A stretch of DNA of 64,000 bases from Poecilobothrus nobilitatus (taxonomy: Eukaryota; Arthropoda; Insecta; Diptera; Dolichopodidae), in assembly GCA_947095535.1 (NCBI GenBank), contig OX352772.1, forward strand, positions 251,925,946-251,989,945, read 5' to 3'. Below, in pieces: positions 23,640 to 34,740 of the stretch. Below the pieces are notes generated by a model, which worked only from the letters and a program-made list of their open reading frames with translations, was not told the origin of the DNA and did not search any database. Position numbers and translations under genes: made by a program. Numbering within the stretch: position 1 is the first letter of the stretch; every line of letters starts with the position of its first letter.

Positions 23640-24780
23640 CGAGAATTAACCATGCTCGCTTAAAAGTCTGGCTCTCAGTGTTAATTTGTTAACGCATATC
23701 GAAGAGCTCAGACCTTGAGTTAGTCTCTCTTAACATACGCAAAATAGGCTCAAATTTGCCATTGTTTGTAGAATGGTGTGACACATTAAAAAGTTCGACT
23801 GATCTCATATTATTCAGATTTTCTCTAAACCTCATTTGTTCGCGAATAGAGGGGGAGTTGATATCACCACGAACAATCGGCTGAACGAATATGATATCCG
23901 CCACTAGACGGCGTGACTGAAGGGAGTTCAAATTAATTAAAGAAAGTCTAGCTAGTTAAAGTTGCTCGTTGAGGATGTAATCATAATTAATTGTTGAGTT
24001 AGCTCGTAACCTTGAAAAGCTCATAATTAGGCATTTGCTAGAATTTAGTTTTAGATTGTTGTTTCTGCACTATGAACAAAATTGGTTGAGATCATATTGC
24101 AGCAACTCACAATCACGAGTGGAAGTTATAGTTTTGCAGATTTTGGTATCATCAACAAAACTAAGAAGACGTGAGTGGGGTAAATATAGGGGACTGTCAT
24201 AGGTCGACACTCCGAAAAATAAAGGACTTAGATGGCTGCCTTGTGGCACACTTGAATTTGCAACGTAAGTTGCAGAAAAGGTAGATCTAAAAAGCACCTG
24301 GTATGACCTATATGACAAATAAGTCGATAACCATTTAAGGCTATGACTTAAACATCCTACTGCTTTATGCTTTTCAAGGACAATTTTATAGGGAATTAGA
24401 TCAAAGGCCTTACTGATATCTGCGAATACCACATCAACTTTTTTTGTAGTTTCCATTGTATTCAAAATATCAGAGACGAATTCAGTCATATTAGTAAATG
24501 TTGATCTACCCTTTTGGAAACCATGTTGATCTGGTAGAATAAATAATTAACAATAATCAACAAAATATGAGCAGATTTTCAAATAATTGAGAATCTTCAA
24601 TTCAAATAATTTGAGAATAGTTGACAGTTTAGCAATGGGTCTATAATTGCTTACATCGCAACGAGCGCCTTCCTTATGTATCGGGTTAATAAATTAAAGT
24701 TTCCAGGGCTCAGGGAAAGAGCCACATTGTATTGACAAATTGAATAATTTGCAAATGGGATCTACCAAATTTTAGGCGCA
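23640..24780 (-). pseudogene. LINE reverse transcriptase and C-terminus, degenerate
   Basis: Read on the minus strand: PIHKEG...SNYRPIAKLST near 24690-24630, then from 24489 VDVVFADISKAFDLIPY (motif A, catalytic Asp), NSSVPQGSHLSPLFF, and LLSFVDDTKI (the FxDD catalytic box, residues ~111-118 of that segment). A C-terminal block with LNSLQSRRLVADIIFV lies at 23931-23689. This is the Jockey/CR1-like LINE arrangement. Stops divide it, the 5' end with endonuclease is absent, and it lies between the two inverted piggyBac copies. A typical 5'-truncated LINE insertion is the simplest reading. Confidence 0.7.
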
Positions 24781-24854
24781 AAATTTTAATATTTTTGGTG
24801 AAATAAACAAATCATTCCATTCCATTTAAATTATCTGTAAAACAGAGTACATAA

Positions 24855-25620
24855 AAGCAAATCCTTGCCCTTGGTGCATAAAAGTTTTATGTGAATCATC
24901 TGGTCAACCTTGTAAGTTTTTCATGATGTAAAACCATCCCATACCATTGAGATGGAGCATCGTATGATATAAAACCTTTAGATCTAAAACAATTACGTTT
25001 TGAAGCTTCAGTAGTAGAAAAGTGTTCAGAAAGGTTAATACAATTGCGCAAATATATATTGTGTGATAATTTTTATTCAACTACTTCAGGTTATGAAGAT
25101 AAAACAAATTAATTTAGCTGGAACAGTAAGGCTTATTGATTTGCAAATTGCCTTCATATGCAGATATGAAATCAAAACCAAAAGATGCAAGCGATGGTGT
25201 AACATCCTTATATGGTAAGTTATATCAAATCTAATATTTTTTTTAACAAAGATATTATATGCAGGATCAATTTTATTAATTAAGTGGAAGGACAATAGGT
25301 ATGTACATGTCGCGTCAAATTTTGTGAACATTGGAGAATAGGATGAACTTTGCGAATTTTAACTAACTTCTTAGATTTCGCAGTAGCTTCAGCATGGCTA
25401 GAATATAAAAAATATTTTAAAAATTCCAGTATCCCACAAAAATATTGTTTAAATCTATTAGCTTTCAGAACAGGTGTTACTAATAACCTAATATACATTG
25501 ACAAAGCAACTGCTACAAGAAGAGGTAAACAGCAGATTAGATTAGATTGTTGTTTAAGAAGTATAAGTGACACTATGGCTTTGTGATGTAGATCTATTGT
25601 GCTTTCGGAGTAAAACACCG
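24855..25620 (+). pseudogene. piggyBac-like transposase with a 50-bp intron
   Basis: In order on the plus strand: a K-x-L-C-x-x-SSGQPCKFF segment near 24870-24930, LRKYILCDNFYST (the catalytic DNF motif region) near 25050-25078, LAGTVR near 25118-25136, then an exon ending at 25214. GTAAGT...GCAG at 25215-25264 is removed in frame, and KWKDNRYVHVASNF follows, matching the piggyBac 'kW.D...V..iS' block. A stop comes soon after. FLDFAVASAWLEYKKYF and a LLAFRTGVTNNLI segment at 25370-25490 match the family's C-terminal part in another frame. It is a dead cut-and-paste transposase with at least one stop and one frameshift. Confidence 0.75.
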
Positions 25621-25844
25621 CAGTAAAATAATGAATTAACCCGTTAGCCCATTTAAGTCCATTTATTTTATTCTCACAATATTGATTATTAAATTTTACC
25701 TCTTGACTAAGTTCTTCTGCCTAGTATGATGGTTTAAAGTGATACACAATTGGAATTAAACTTCAAGTATAGCATTGGATGAATGTTCGATAGAATTTAA
25801 ATTTACAAATAAATTTACATTTATATTCATTTTAGGAAAAGAGC

Positions 25845-26005
25845 TTTTTATATAAATATAGGTTAGCTATGTTAGCTTTTAACTAATACAATTATGCGTA
25901 AATGAAACAATTTACGATTATGCTGTTTCATTCATAATTTAATAAAAAATAAAAAAGAAAATATACTATCACACATTAATATAATTATTTGGTGTAATAA
26001 TGTTT
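25845..26005 (+). pseudogene. Polinton ATPase 5'-region relic
   Basis: On the plus strand it follows, with gaps, the minus-strand sequence of 57320 down to ~57160: AAAAGAGCTTTT(T/C)ATATAAATATAGGTTA, then TTAACTAATACAA, then TTCATAATTTAATAAA...AAAAAAGAAAATATAC, then ATATTTGGTGTAAT. The Walker A region between them is deleted or scrambled. This is an older, more diverged copy than the one at 56.6-57.3 kb. Confidence 0.65.
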
Positions 26006-27254
26006 AGTTTACATATATCACGCATCGAGTGTACATTCGATAAAAGATACGTGTGCACCTTTGTTTTTGTTTTTAATTTAATTCCATTGTCTTTGTTTTT
26101 TTAAATTAAAAATAATTTTTCTTTTTAAATAATATAATACAAAAAAAGAAAAGAAAATAAATTATTATAATGATAAAATAACATAACTTAATTGAACTTC
26201 TTTTTTTTTGTTTTAAACAAAAACTTGTCAAATAAAAAATATATACATACATATACATACACACATGTATTTATAATGAACACAACAACAAAATTTAAGA
26301 AATCAAAAATTGAAGAAATAAAATTTTATTTATTAACTTAAACTTAAATTTTATAAAATAAAAATATACTAAAAGTTTAATTTTGATTTTGTTTTTATTT
26401 TATTTCACTTTAAAAGAATTCACTAACTTTAATTAACAGAAAATAAATTGAAAAAAAAACACTAATAATTAAAAACAACATACATACTGGATATCATACA
26501 GTGGCAGCCATTTTCCGGTGATTTTGATTTCGACAACATCGGACTTGACCATCAACATACACTAATATTTTAAAATTAACTTAATTTAATTATAATATTT
26601 ATCTTATTTATTTTATAACTCAAATCAAATAGATACCTAATTTAAGATTATTATTTTTTTTTTAACTAATAATTTTTAGAAAAAAGGAAAAAGGCTGTTT
26701 ACATAATATTGCACTCTAATTATGTTTACATTATATTTTTTATTTCAATTAATTTTTGACTAATTTTGTTTTTGTAATTTAAATTTAATTAATTTAACTT
26801 TGGGCTATTCTTTTTTAATTTAACGAAACTTAAAATGTTTATGGTATAATTTATATTTTATAATTTATTAATTTGAAACTTTGAAATTTTTATTTTTGTT
26901 TAAATTTTGTAAATTAATTTTAATTTTTGTTTACTTTAATTAATTGTCAAAACTAGTATTAAACAATGCACCCTAACTAATCATACTTTTCTCTCCCATA
27001 CCTTTTTTAGCAGCATATTTTTTTTTTCTTTCATTATACTCTCATTCACATTAATTATTCATTTAAGAATTATAAAATTTACTTAAGAATTTAAGTTTTA
27101 TGTAGGTAATCAAACTTTGTATTGTAAAACTTTTGTTGTTTAAGTCTTGAATATATTTTTTTAATACTATGCATATAAATTAGTCATTAAGATTTGCAAT
27201 CATATTTCATGTATTTTTTTCAATATCAATATTATAATGTCAGTTGTTTTGGGT
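26006..27254. other. AT-rich stretch, no gene seen
   Basis: This holds poly-A/T runs, a TACATACATA microsatellite near 26240-26265 and many TTTAATTTT words. I see no coding frame with family resemblance. Confidence 0.5.
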
Positions 27255-27413
27255 ATGGTTTGGATTAAGGTCCGCGTTCGATTGTAATGAAATTTATTAT
27301 AACGGCACTTGGTAACGTCACCAACATTTCATAGAAGACCACTTTGACCGACAAGGTCATTTGAAGGTCTTTGATTATTTGAAAATTTTCCTATTATTTT
27401 GTAGTATTTTACT
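27255..27413 (+). repeat. Left terminal inverted repeat of the P-like element
   Basis: It starts ATGGTTTGGATTA and ends GTAGTATTTTACT. It contains CACCAACATTTCATAGAAG and ACCACTTTGACCG, both matched in reverse complement in the right repeat. Confidence 0.8.
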
Positions 27414-27685
27414 TTAACAGTTATATTTTTCGTTTACGATAGTATACGGGAACCATTTTCTACATAATTATAGAGCATAATACTATGTTTAATATATAAC
27501 TTGTTTCGTCTTAATCGGTGCTACCGTTTTTGACATATTGCAGTTCCAAGTGGAAATTTCGATAAAAAAAAAAAAATTAAAACTTTCAAAAAAACCACTA
27601 TGCATGTAAAATTCTCAAAGACACCCTAAAATGGTTCCTGTATATTATCGTAGATGAAAGATATAACGGATAAAGTAAAATCATA
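27407..27685. repeat. Subterminal inverted repeat beside the left TIR
   Basis: 27407-27461 (ATTTTACTTTAACAGTTATA ... ACGGGAACCATTTT) is matched in reverse at 27629-27685 (AAAATGGTTCCTGTATA ... TAAAGTAAAAT), with arms of ~55 bp and a ~165-bp loop. The right arm runs up to the 3' end of the transposase frame. I see no equivalent beside the right TIR. Confidence 0.7.
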
Positions 27686-29583
27686 AACTAGATAAACTAT
27701 ATATAAAGGTTGTAAGAGTTAAATTTACTAAATCTATCAAAGTTTTTGTTGTTAAAACTAAGGCTTTAAAAGTTTCGTTCGTCAAAGAAATTGTGTTATT
27801 ATTTGTGTTCCAAACTTCCAACCAGTTTGAGAATTTTTTTAGAAATTCGAGACGAAAATCCGTTGTCGTGGTAATAGGTTCACTCCATTTATTTCTCTTC
27901 CTAATACCATGGTATTTGTCGTGTACGTTGCAGACGTCCCACCAGTTGCTAATAATTTTACAAAAGTCTGCAGTCGGTTGCATTTTTTCTTTATCCCTTA
28001 AACTTGCTATTGTTGTGCGATGAAAAATATTATCAGCAAGCCTAACATTTTGCCGTTGAAGCCTAGTTGGATTTAAAGTTTCCCTATTTAATTTAAAAGC
28101 CTTTCTAATTTGGAGATTTTCTTCTTCTTTAAATAATTGCCAAAAATATTTGAAATCGGCATATTTCATTTCATCTGTTTCGAAATCTGAAAATAAAAAA
28201 ATCCTATCTGGTGTGTTAAGCCAATTATTTCTAACATTTTTAAAGAAGTGGACAGTATCATACTAGCAAGAAGATTTTTCCCTTTCCATTTGGGTTGGCA
28301 AAATAATTTCCATTATTTTGTCTAAGAATATTGAATATATTCTGATTGATTTTGTGGTTATCTGAGATAATAACCAAAACATGAAACCCTTTATTTTGAA
28401 CCAACTTAATCACACCCCTAACAAGTTCGGTAAGATATTCTCCTGTGACACGTGTTACTGGAAATAAACGAACTATTTCCTTGAAACTTCCAAATACAGA
28501 TTTTATCATGAAAGCTAAAATTGTTCTAGCAGGTTCAGATGAATTATTTTCAGCTATTCCTACAATATTATTAGCCTTAAATTGAAGATTTGGGTCTACA
28601 TAAATTTCATCTACTAAAACAGCTACAAATTTTTCACGTTCCGTTAAGGACTGAGATGCAGCAGTTAAATAATGACCATCATTTTCGTAATTTTTATGAT
28701 CTGATGTTATATGTAAACTTGAAGATAAGTTTCGAAGATACCTAATGGAGGGAAGAAAAAATAATTTACTAAAACTGAATATGTAGATTTAGAATAGGCA
28801 TAGATTAAAAATAGCATTATTATTGTATTATAACTATACGTTTTCACGGAGTTTTTCCTACTAAGAAGTTTTATTTGATCAATGATAATATGTAACTGCT
28901 CTGAACTTTCTACATCATATTCTAATTTTTGGTATTTGTTCAGGAGAATCAACGAATTTTCTAAAAAAAACCGAAGGGTTAGGGTCTGAATCTAAATTTG
29001 TCTTATTTAAAAATGAAATTAATTCTATTAGCTGAGACCAAAATACAAGTTTCATGTGCTCAGGTAAAATATTCCTAAATTTTTTAGCTGGCTCTTTATT
29101 AGTACCCGAGAAACAAATGATTTCTAAATTTTCATTAATTTTAATTCTATATTTGAAATCACAACCGAAATAATTCTCATTTTCTAAACAGTATAACACG
29201 ATATAAGATTTATTTTTAAACAAAAGTCAGCCATTTAAATCAATTTTTTCTTCAATTTTAGTTACTAAATTATTAAAATTAAAAATACAATTTTCATCAA
29301 CTAATTTTAAATCCGGAATATTAGGGAAAATGCTTGGAATCGGATTAGGTAATAAAGTTGGTCTGTCAGAATTCTGACTACGAAAACTTTTCGTACAAAA
29401 ATGGATTGAACAGACAGCACTACTTTCTGTTGGATTCCAATTTGTTCGTGGAATTGCTTCTATCCATTTTTTTCTTAAAATTTTTTCCTTGGGAAATCGA
29501 AAAGTTGAAACTGTATAAATTTTATTTTTCGTTTTACATTTATAATTCGATTTACACCCAGGGACACAACAAGTACGAACCAT
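27681..29583 (-). pseudogene. P-element-like transposase (THAP9-like), broken
   Basis: It starts at an ATG at 29583 with a THAP zinc-finger region, followed after an in-frame TGA (29229-29227) by a linker with FWSQLIELISFLNK. Further pieces in two alternating frames cover YSYNTIIMLFLIYAYSKSTYS (28860-28780), the VLVDEIYVDP motif with a probable catalytic Asp (~28610), VIISDNHKINQN (~28380), a DTVHFFKNVRNNWLN segment (~28255-28210) and a C-terminal block with RQNVRLADNIFHRTTIASL and ISNWWDVCNVH. These match, in order, the RNase H-like and insertion domains of P-element transposases. There are three frameshifts and at least one stop. It would have cut and joined DNA at the TIRs using GTP. Confidence 0.75.
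29227..29583 (-). CDS. THAP-type zinc-finger ORF (N-terminus of the P-like transposase)
   Basis: 118 codons from an ATG, ending in a TGA. The C2CH signature is visible: Cys residues near positions 5-10 (TCCVPGC), a mid-domain FRFPK segment (~28-32), W40, and CSIHF (Cys-x2-His) near 58-62. A PTLLPN segment at the end of the domain corresponds to the AVPTIF-like box. THAP domains bind DNA, and in P-like transposons they recognise sites near the ends. The next transposase segment continues in the same frame right after the stop, so the stop is probably a mutation rather than a true gene end. Confidence 0.7.
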   Translation of the reverse strand: MVRTCCVPGCKSNYKCKTKNKIYTVSTFRFPKEKILRKKWIEAIPRTNWNPTESSAVCSIHFCTKSFRSQNSDRPTLLPNPIPSIFPNIPDLKLVDENCIFNFNNLVTKIEEKIDLNG

Positions 29584-30011
29584 AATTAAAAAGCAATAAA
29601 AAAATTAAATTATAAAATATAAATATTGCACTATTCTTAATGCACCTTATTTTTTTTTATAGTATTATAAACATTTCAACATGGCTGGAGTCAAGAAATG
29701 CTAGAAAAAGTTGGAAAATATATTTTGAGAAAAATATAGTTAAAAATTCGAGTTGAACCTTGAAGTTTTGATATGTGTTAGAAAAAAATTTGAATTTTAT
29801 TTTAATATAAATTTCGATATATTTAGGGCAGTATTTCATATTTAAAGTTGTAAATGAAAATTGCTAAAATTTCTTAATTTTCTACTTTTTTCTAAAAATT
29901 AAAAAAAGAAACTGTCAAAACTCTCTCTCAATTTTCACAATACATGTTTAAATTTTGCACTCATATATTCTTAGGGGTCTTGTTCTCGTCTTGATATTTA
30001 TGTAGTTTATG

Positions 30012-30172
30012 AGTAAAATACTACAAAATAATAGGAAAATTTTCAAATAACCAATTTGACCTTCAAATGACCTTGCCGGTCAAAGTGGTCTTCTATGAAA
30101 TGTTGGTGTCATCACTAAGTACCGTTATAAAAAATTTCATTTCAATCAGACGCGGACGCTAATCCAAACCAT
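30012..30172 (-). repeat. Right terminal inverted repeat of the P-like element
   Basis: It is the reverse complement of the left repeat, with about 16 differences and one short indel over ~160 bases. It ends TAATCCAAACCAT. Confidence 0.8.
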
Positions 30173-30544
30173 TTCCGTTTTTTTTTGTTTAAATATGTAC
30201 ATACCTTGTTTTGGTAATTAAATAAAATAAAATAAAATATAAGTATTATAAATTATTACTGTACACTAAATATTATTTGAAAATTTTAAGTTATTACATT
30301 TGAATTGTAAGTGAATCGATTTATGCTGAATTGTGAAATTGCTTGCTTGGAGATTGTTTTCAATGTTTGGATTGATTATTGGATTACAATATTTGGGTAT
30401 TTGGATTTACCATTGTTCATTGAACTTTAAGTTTTACATATATATATATACCTTTTTTATTTTAAGTTGGTTAATTTATTTTTGAATTTATATTATGTTT
30501 ATTTATATTTTATGTTAAGTTGTTTATTATTATTATTTTTTTTT

Positions 30545-30656
30545 TAATGCATTTCTCTCCCACATAAATGTGGACAGGAAATTACACAGTCTTTCCTGTT
30601 CAGGCGTATTTTATACGCTCTTACCCACTAGGCCACCGAGGCTCCTATTATTATTA
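30545..30656 (-). repeat. tRNA-derived SINE-like fragment
   Basis: Read on the minus strand it begins AGGAGCCTCGGTGGCCTAGT, followed by a GGTAAGAGCG segment. TGGCCTAGTGG is a good pol III box A. No clear box B (GGTTCGAATCC) follows. Downstream is CCTGTCCACATTTATGTGGG, which can fold back. It is probably the head of a short tRNA-derived retroposon or its relic. It is more GC-rich than its surroundings. Confidence 0.4.
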
Positions 30657-30739
30657 TTTTTTGTATTAGGTTGTCTATTATTTTATGGTAGGTTGTCTAT
30701 TATTTTATAGTAGGTCGGTTAAGAATGGTTATCTATAAT

Positions 30740-31450
30740 AGATAGTAAACAAATTTTAGTAACAGTTCATTTATATATGGAATTTTTAAGTATTACAACT
30801 CGTATTAATTCATCTGTTCCAGAATATGTGTCCAATATTCTTGCCAGTAACCATTTACATGGTGGTATATTTTCATCTTTTATCAATACTAAGTTTCCTA
30901 TTTCCAAATTTTCCAAATAATCCAAATGAAGAATATTGCCATTTTGGTCTATGGTGTAGTGTGTGTAAATATTTCGAGTGCCATCTTTTCCAAAATGATT
31001 GAACAAGTTGTTGCATAAATTACCATCTTTTCAAACAATGTTCTTGATTGTCTAATATTGTAGGTTGTGGTACCAATAATAAATTGCCTCCGATTAAAAA
31101 ATGAACTGGAGTTAAAGCTGTAAGATTTTCTGGATCATCTGTTAACTGACATAGTGGACGCGATTTCAAGCATACTTCTATTTGTACTGTTGCTGTTACA
31201 AGTTCTTCAACCATTATTAATTGTTATGTAATATCCTTTCCAAATATTATTTAGCCGATTTTACGCCTGCTTCCTATAATCCACGGAAATTGGGAAATAT
31301 TAGTGGTATAAAGTGCCACTTTATGTTTTCGTTTGCTGCTAACTCTGGTGTTTCTTTCTTTAGTGACCAGGCAGATGAAAACTGCTTAAAATGCTTTCAT
31401 ACTTTTGGCATTTCGAAGTTTTGATGTTTCATTACTTTTTGTAAATGTTT
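30740..31450 (-). pseudogene. BEL/Pao LTR-retrotransposon integrase C-terminal remnant
   Basis: Minus-strand motifs in order: IKWHFIPLIFPNFRGL and EAGVKSAK near 31305-31250 (cf. the IxWxFxPPxxPxFGGLWEAxVK block around the catalytic Glu of BEL/Pao integrases), VEELVTATVQIEVCLKSRPL (31214-31150), DPENLTALTPVHFLIGG, and GNLVLIKDENIPPCKW (~30890-30850) with RVVILK near the end. The order is exactly that of the pol C-terminus. Stops and frameshifts are frequent and no LTRs are visible nearby, so this is a dead fragment. Confidence 0.75.
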
Positions 31451-32470
31451 CACGAACTTTATCTAATGGTTGCATTTTTATTGTATTTTCTTTTAATGTA
31501 CTATTATTTGACAAATTATTTCGTTTATAACGTTTATTTTATTTGTATTGATAATACTGTTTTAGATTGTGTTTGTTTGTTCATTTAATTGAACTTTTGT
31601 CTTGAACTTTTAACTGTCTTTCTGTTTTTTATTTATTTCATTTTAGGTTAATGCTGTTGTACTTGTGATTCTGGAATATGAATTAAGTTGGAAAGAGAAA
31701 AAAATTGAATTGAATATTTTATGATTTTAATAAAAACAACATTGGTAGGTAAATTGAAAACACTTTTCGCTATTTTTTTTTAATGGATTTTTACTTTATT
31801 AAATGTAAAAAAACTGAACAAAACAAACTAAATTAGGAACTTTCACTGAAACAAAAAAGGTAAATGCAATAGTATTTTAGATTTTGGTTTTAAAAAGTTA
31901 GCAAAAACTTTTAAGAAATTTGTTATAAAACATTGTTGCATAATCACATTTGATTGCCATATGCGATTTTTTTCCGATGCTTTACAAACAAAAATTTTAT
32001 ATTATAAAATATAGTATTGAGTTGTCATAAAGCCCTTGGAAAATGGAAAAGATGGAAAATTTGGGTATTATTTATGAACTTTAATGGCTTGGGTCTAGTA
32101 ATAATAAAATGAGTTGTTTTATTTTGTTTTTGTTTATTACTTTGTTTATATTTTTTTATAAAAAAAAAAATTAATAAACTAGAATATTATTTTGATATTG
32201 ACATCAGTTGTGTATCAAGGCACTTTTGTACATTTGAAATCTCTTCAAATTTAGAATTTGGTATACACATATATATAATATATATTCTGGAAAAAAAGTA
32301 TAACCTTGATTTTGTAATCGACTCTAAAATCCGAATATTTTCAACGGGTACATTTATTTTCCCTATTTTCTGGACAGACCCGCTTTAGCGCAACCCGGAA
32401 ACTGCCACCGCCCAGAACTCTTAAATAAGCCTGAGCTAATAGAAAATAAGTACATATCGTATTATCACTA
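31451..32470. other. AT-rich stretch, no gene seen
   Basis: I recognise nothing here apart from the upstream continuation of the BEL/Pao remnant in its first ~60 bases and poly-A/T runs. Confidence 0.4.
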
Positions 32471-32479
32471 CGCCTTTTT

Positions 32480-32720
32480 CCGGAAATTTATGGTATTATG
32501 ACCCAATATTTTATGGCATTATGACTCACTTGCACTGGGTCAAAACACCACAACTTTAATATGAATTTTGGTGGGTCATAAGGTCACCAAAATTTCTTGT
32601 GGGTTTATGTCCCACCATTGTGGTGGATTTAAGTCCACCATTGCATTATGGTATTATAATCCACCATGGTGGGACATAACCTTATTATGGGCTTATGGCC
32701 TGTGGGGCTATGACACGGTA
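32480..32720. repeat. Fold-back cluster built on TTATG/CCACCAT words
   Basis: 32605-32618 (TTATGTCCCACCAT) is perfectly reverse-complemented at 32666-32679. Inside it TGGTGGA/TCCACCA forms a smaller stem, and before it AATTTTGGTG/CACCAAAATT forms another (~32562-32594). TTATG recurs every ~20-25 bases from 32490 to 32700. A 67-codon open frame spans part of it but follows the repeat and is not called as a gene. Confidence 0.55.
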
Positions 32721-33479
32721 CCGTACTTTATACTGCAAAATAAATATTATAATACTTTTGATAAAGAATAGCGATAAACAAGGCAGAATGTAAACCAAAG
32801 GTTTTTTAAGTCCCACAATTTGCCAAGAGACAATAAAAACAGTTAAGCAGTTAATTATACCTGCACCAAACACCAAAGTTTTTAAGTTTTCTTCGAATTT
32901 TATATGTATGAAAAATTATGAAAAATTAAGATACAATTTCTTCAATTTTATAGAAACCTTTTGTAATTAAGAAAAGCTGTTTACACTTGCAAAAGCACGA
33001 TGCTGGAGCTTTAATATTTACGTTTTACTTTGAAATAATTTGTACAAGATCTTAAGTTACAGGTATCCTAAAATAGTAATTTATCAATTTTTTAGCCTTA
33101 AAAGCTATTAAACAGGGAAAGGAATTCCTTTCTACTCTGACAAATTCAAGGTTCTGACTAAAACCCTGAAGAATATGCACCAAATTTTGAATTTTTTTTA
33201 GAATTTTACTTATTAACCAAAAATTGTGAAAAATGAACAGACACTGTTAAATTTTAAAATAATGTTACATAATCCCGAAAAACTCTTTAGGTATGTAAAA
33301 ACATAATATTAAAGCTTTATTGTTTTGCGTATTAATTTGCACAATTTGAACATGATGCTTAAATTACAGGTTTCTAAATATAGTTCATTTTCTATTTATT
33401 ACGCTTAATACCGTAAGCCGACTTCATTTTGAAAGAATGTTAAAAAGAGCCTGATATATACAGATTTAAAAATTGGGCT
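32721..33479. other. AT-rich stretch, no gene seen
   Basis: I recognise no coding frame, RNA or element boundary here. Confidence 0.4.
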
Positions 33480-33780
33480 TTTCAAAGTTTGATGGGCTAT
33501 AGCTCCGTAACGAGTGGGGTTACATAAAATATGTGTTTTACAAAATAAATTTTTTTTAAGACCTACCCACGGTTAAAATTTCATTGCGCTGTCTTTAATT
33601 GTGTAGAAGTTTTGTAAAAAGACAGACAGACCAACAGACGGGAAGAGTGAAACTAATAAGCAAATTTTTCAATTGATTTGCAGTTGTTGGTGAAGAAAAA
33701 AGAAAACGCGACCTGTAATAGGGTGAGCAAAGCTTTGTAGTAGGTCTACTTAAAAAACCAACAAGTAGTCTTATGACTAA
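33480..33780 (+). repeat. Possible relic of a fly transposon 3' block
   Basis: It contains AGACAGACAGACCAACAGACG followed by a GTAATAGGGTGAGCAAAGC segment, broadly like the 'gacggacggacg ... gggtata' blocks in the 3.6-kb units. The resemblance is weak. Confidence 0.25.
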
Positions 33781-33785
33781 AATAA

Positions 33786-34015
33786 TAATAAAAATAATTT
33801 TTAAAAAACAGCATTTTTTGAACTAAAAAGTAGAAAATACATTTTTAATTGGGGATTTTTTTGTAATTTTCTAAATTATATTGTTATTATGGAAGTTTCT
33901 TAAAAAAAAATGTATCTCAATATAGCAATTATACAAGTATATGTGCCATAAAGCCTGTAAAATTAATATAAAAGCTGGAATATTTTCAAAATTTTAGTTT
34001 ATAGTTATGCGTTTA
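33786..34015 (+). repeat. Dispersed AT-rich repeat, copy 2
   Basis: It is a diverged copy of 310-560 (shared GAACTAAAAAGTAGAAAATA and AAAAGCTGGA). After AAAAGCTGGA it continues with TTTATAGTTATGCGTTT, which is the reverse complement of the hairpin loop at 527-545. Confidence 0.55.
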
Positions 34016-34740
34016 ATGTCTCTGTTATAGTAATGCGTTTAATACATAATATGTACAAGCGTATAAAAATCAAACAGAAATTTTCCATATTTTCATGATA
34101 TGGTACCATTTTTGTACTACATGCTACATGTCTACATAGTTATATTTCTGTATAACAATATACGTTTTTTTTCTAAACTAATTTATGAAATTAATTCTGT
34201 AATGTTATAATACGATAGCAATTTAGCATTTAGCAATAGTATTTTGTTAATATTCTTTTTTGAGGAATTCAAATTCTCATTCCGTATACATAATTTTATT
34301 CTTTTCTTTTAAATGCCTGTAATTAATTCTGTAATGTAGCAAACAATAACAAACTACGAAACTTTTGTTTCTGTTTTCTTTTTTCGATATTCATCGTCAA
34401 TTTTTTTTGTGTTGATAAACATAAAATACTTGAGTTTAAATGTTAAAAAAAACAGTGAATTTGGTTAAGAGTATATGTATGTATGTATGTAGATGTTTGT
34501 GTGAATATTTTTTTAAATATTTCAAATGTATACAAAAAAATAATATTAATGCAAAAACATTTAATTGATGTAAAAATGTTTAAATTTTTTTTTAATTTTT
34601 AATGTAAATAATAATTTTTTTTTGGAATTCTACTACATATGCTTAAATTGAAAATTTTTATATATTATAATCCTTATCGGATTCATTTTATAAACGATCA
34701 AATTAACCTAAAAATATTTAAACTTTTTAAATTAATAACA
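34016..34740. other. AT-rich stretch, no gene seen
   Basis: This holds poly-A/T runs and a TATG microsatellite near 34475-34492. No element is recognised. Confidence 0.4.

Larger units (their letters stand above)
27255..30172 (-). mobile_element. P-element-like transposon with THAP transposase and ~160-bp TIRs
   Basis: A 2.9-kb unit is bounded by inverted repeats at 27255-27413 and 30012-30172 that are about nine-tenths identical by eye. Inside, on the minus strand, is a THAP-domain/P-element-type transposase (27681-29583). Length and gene content fit the P superfamily, but P elements usually have short TIRs (about 30 bp), so these ends are unusually long. An 8-bp target duplication is not evident: the left flank reads ...TTTTGGGT and the right flank TTCCGTTT.... 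The transposase is broken, so this copy cannot move on its own. Confidence 0.75.

Noticed and set aside
27247..30180. 8-bp target-site duplication for the P-like element
   Set aside because: Flanks TTTTGGGT and TTCCGTTT do not match, so no duplication is claimed.
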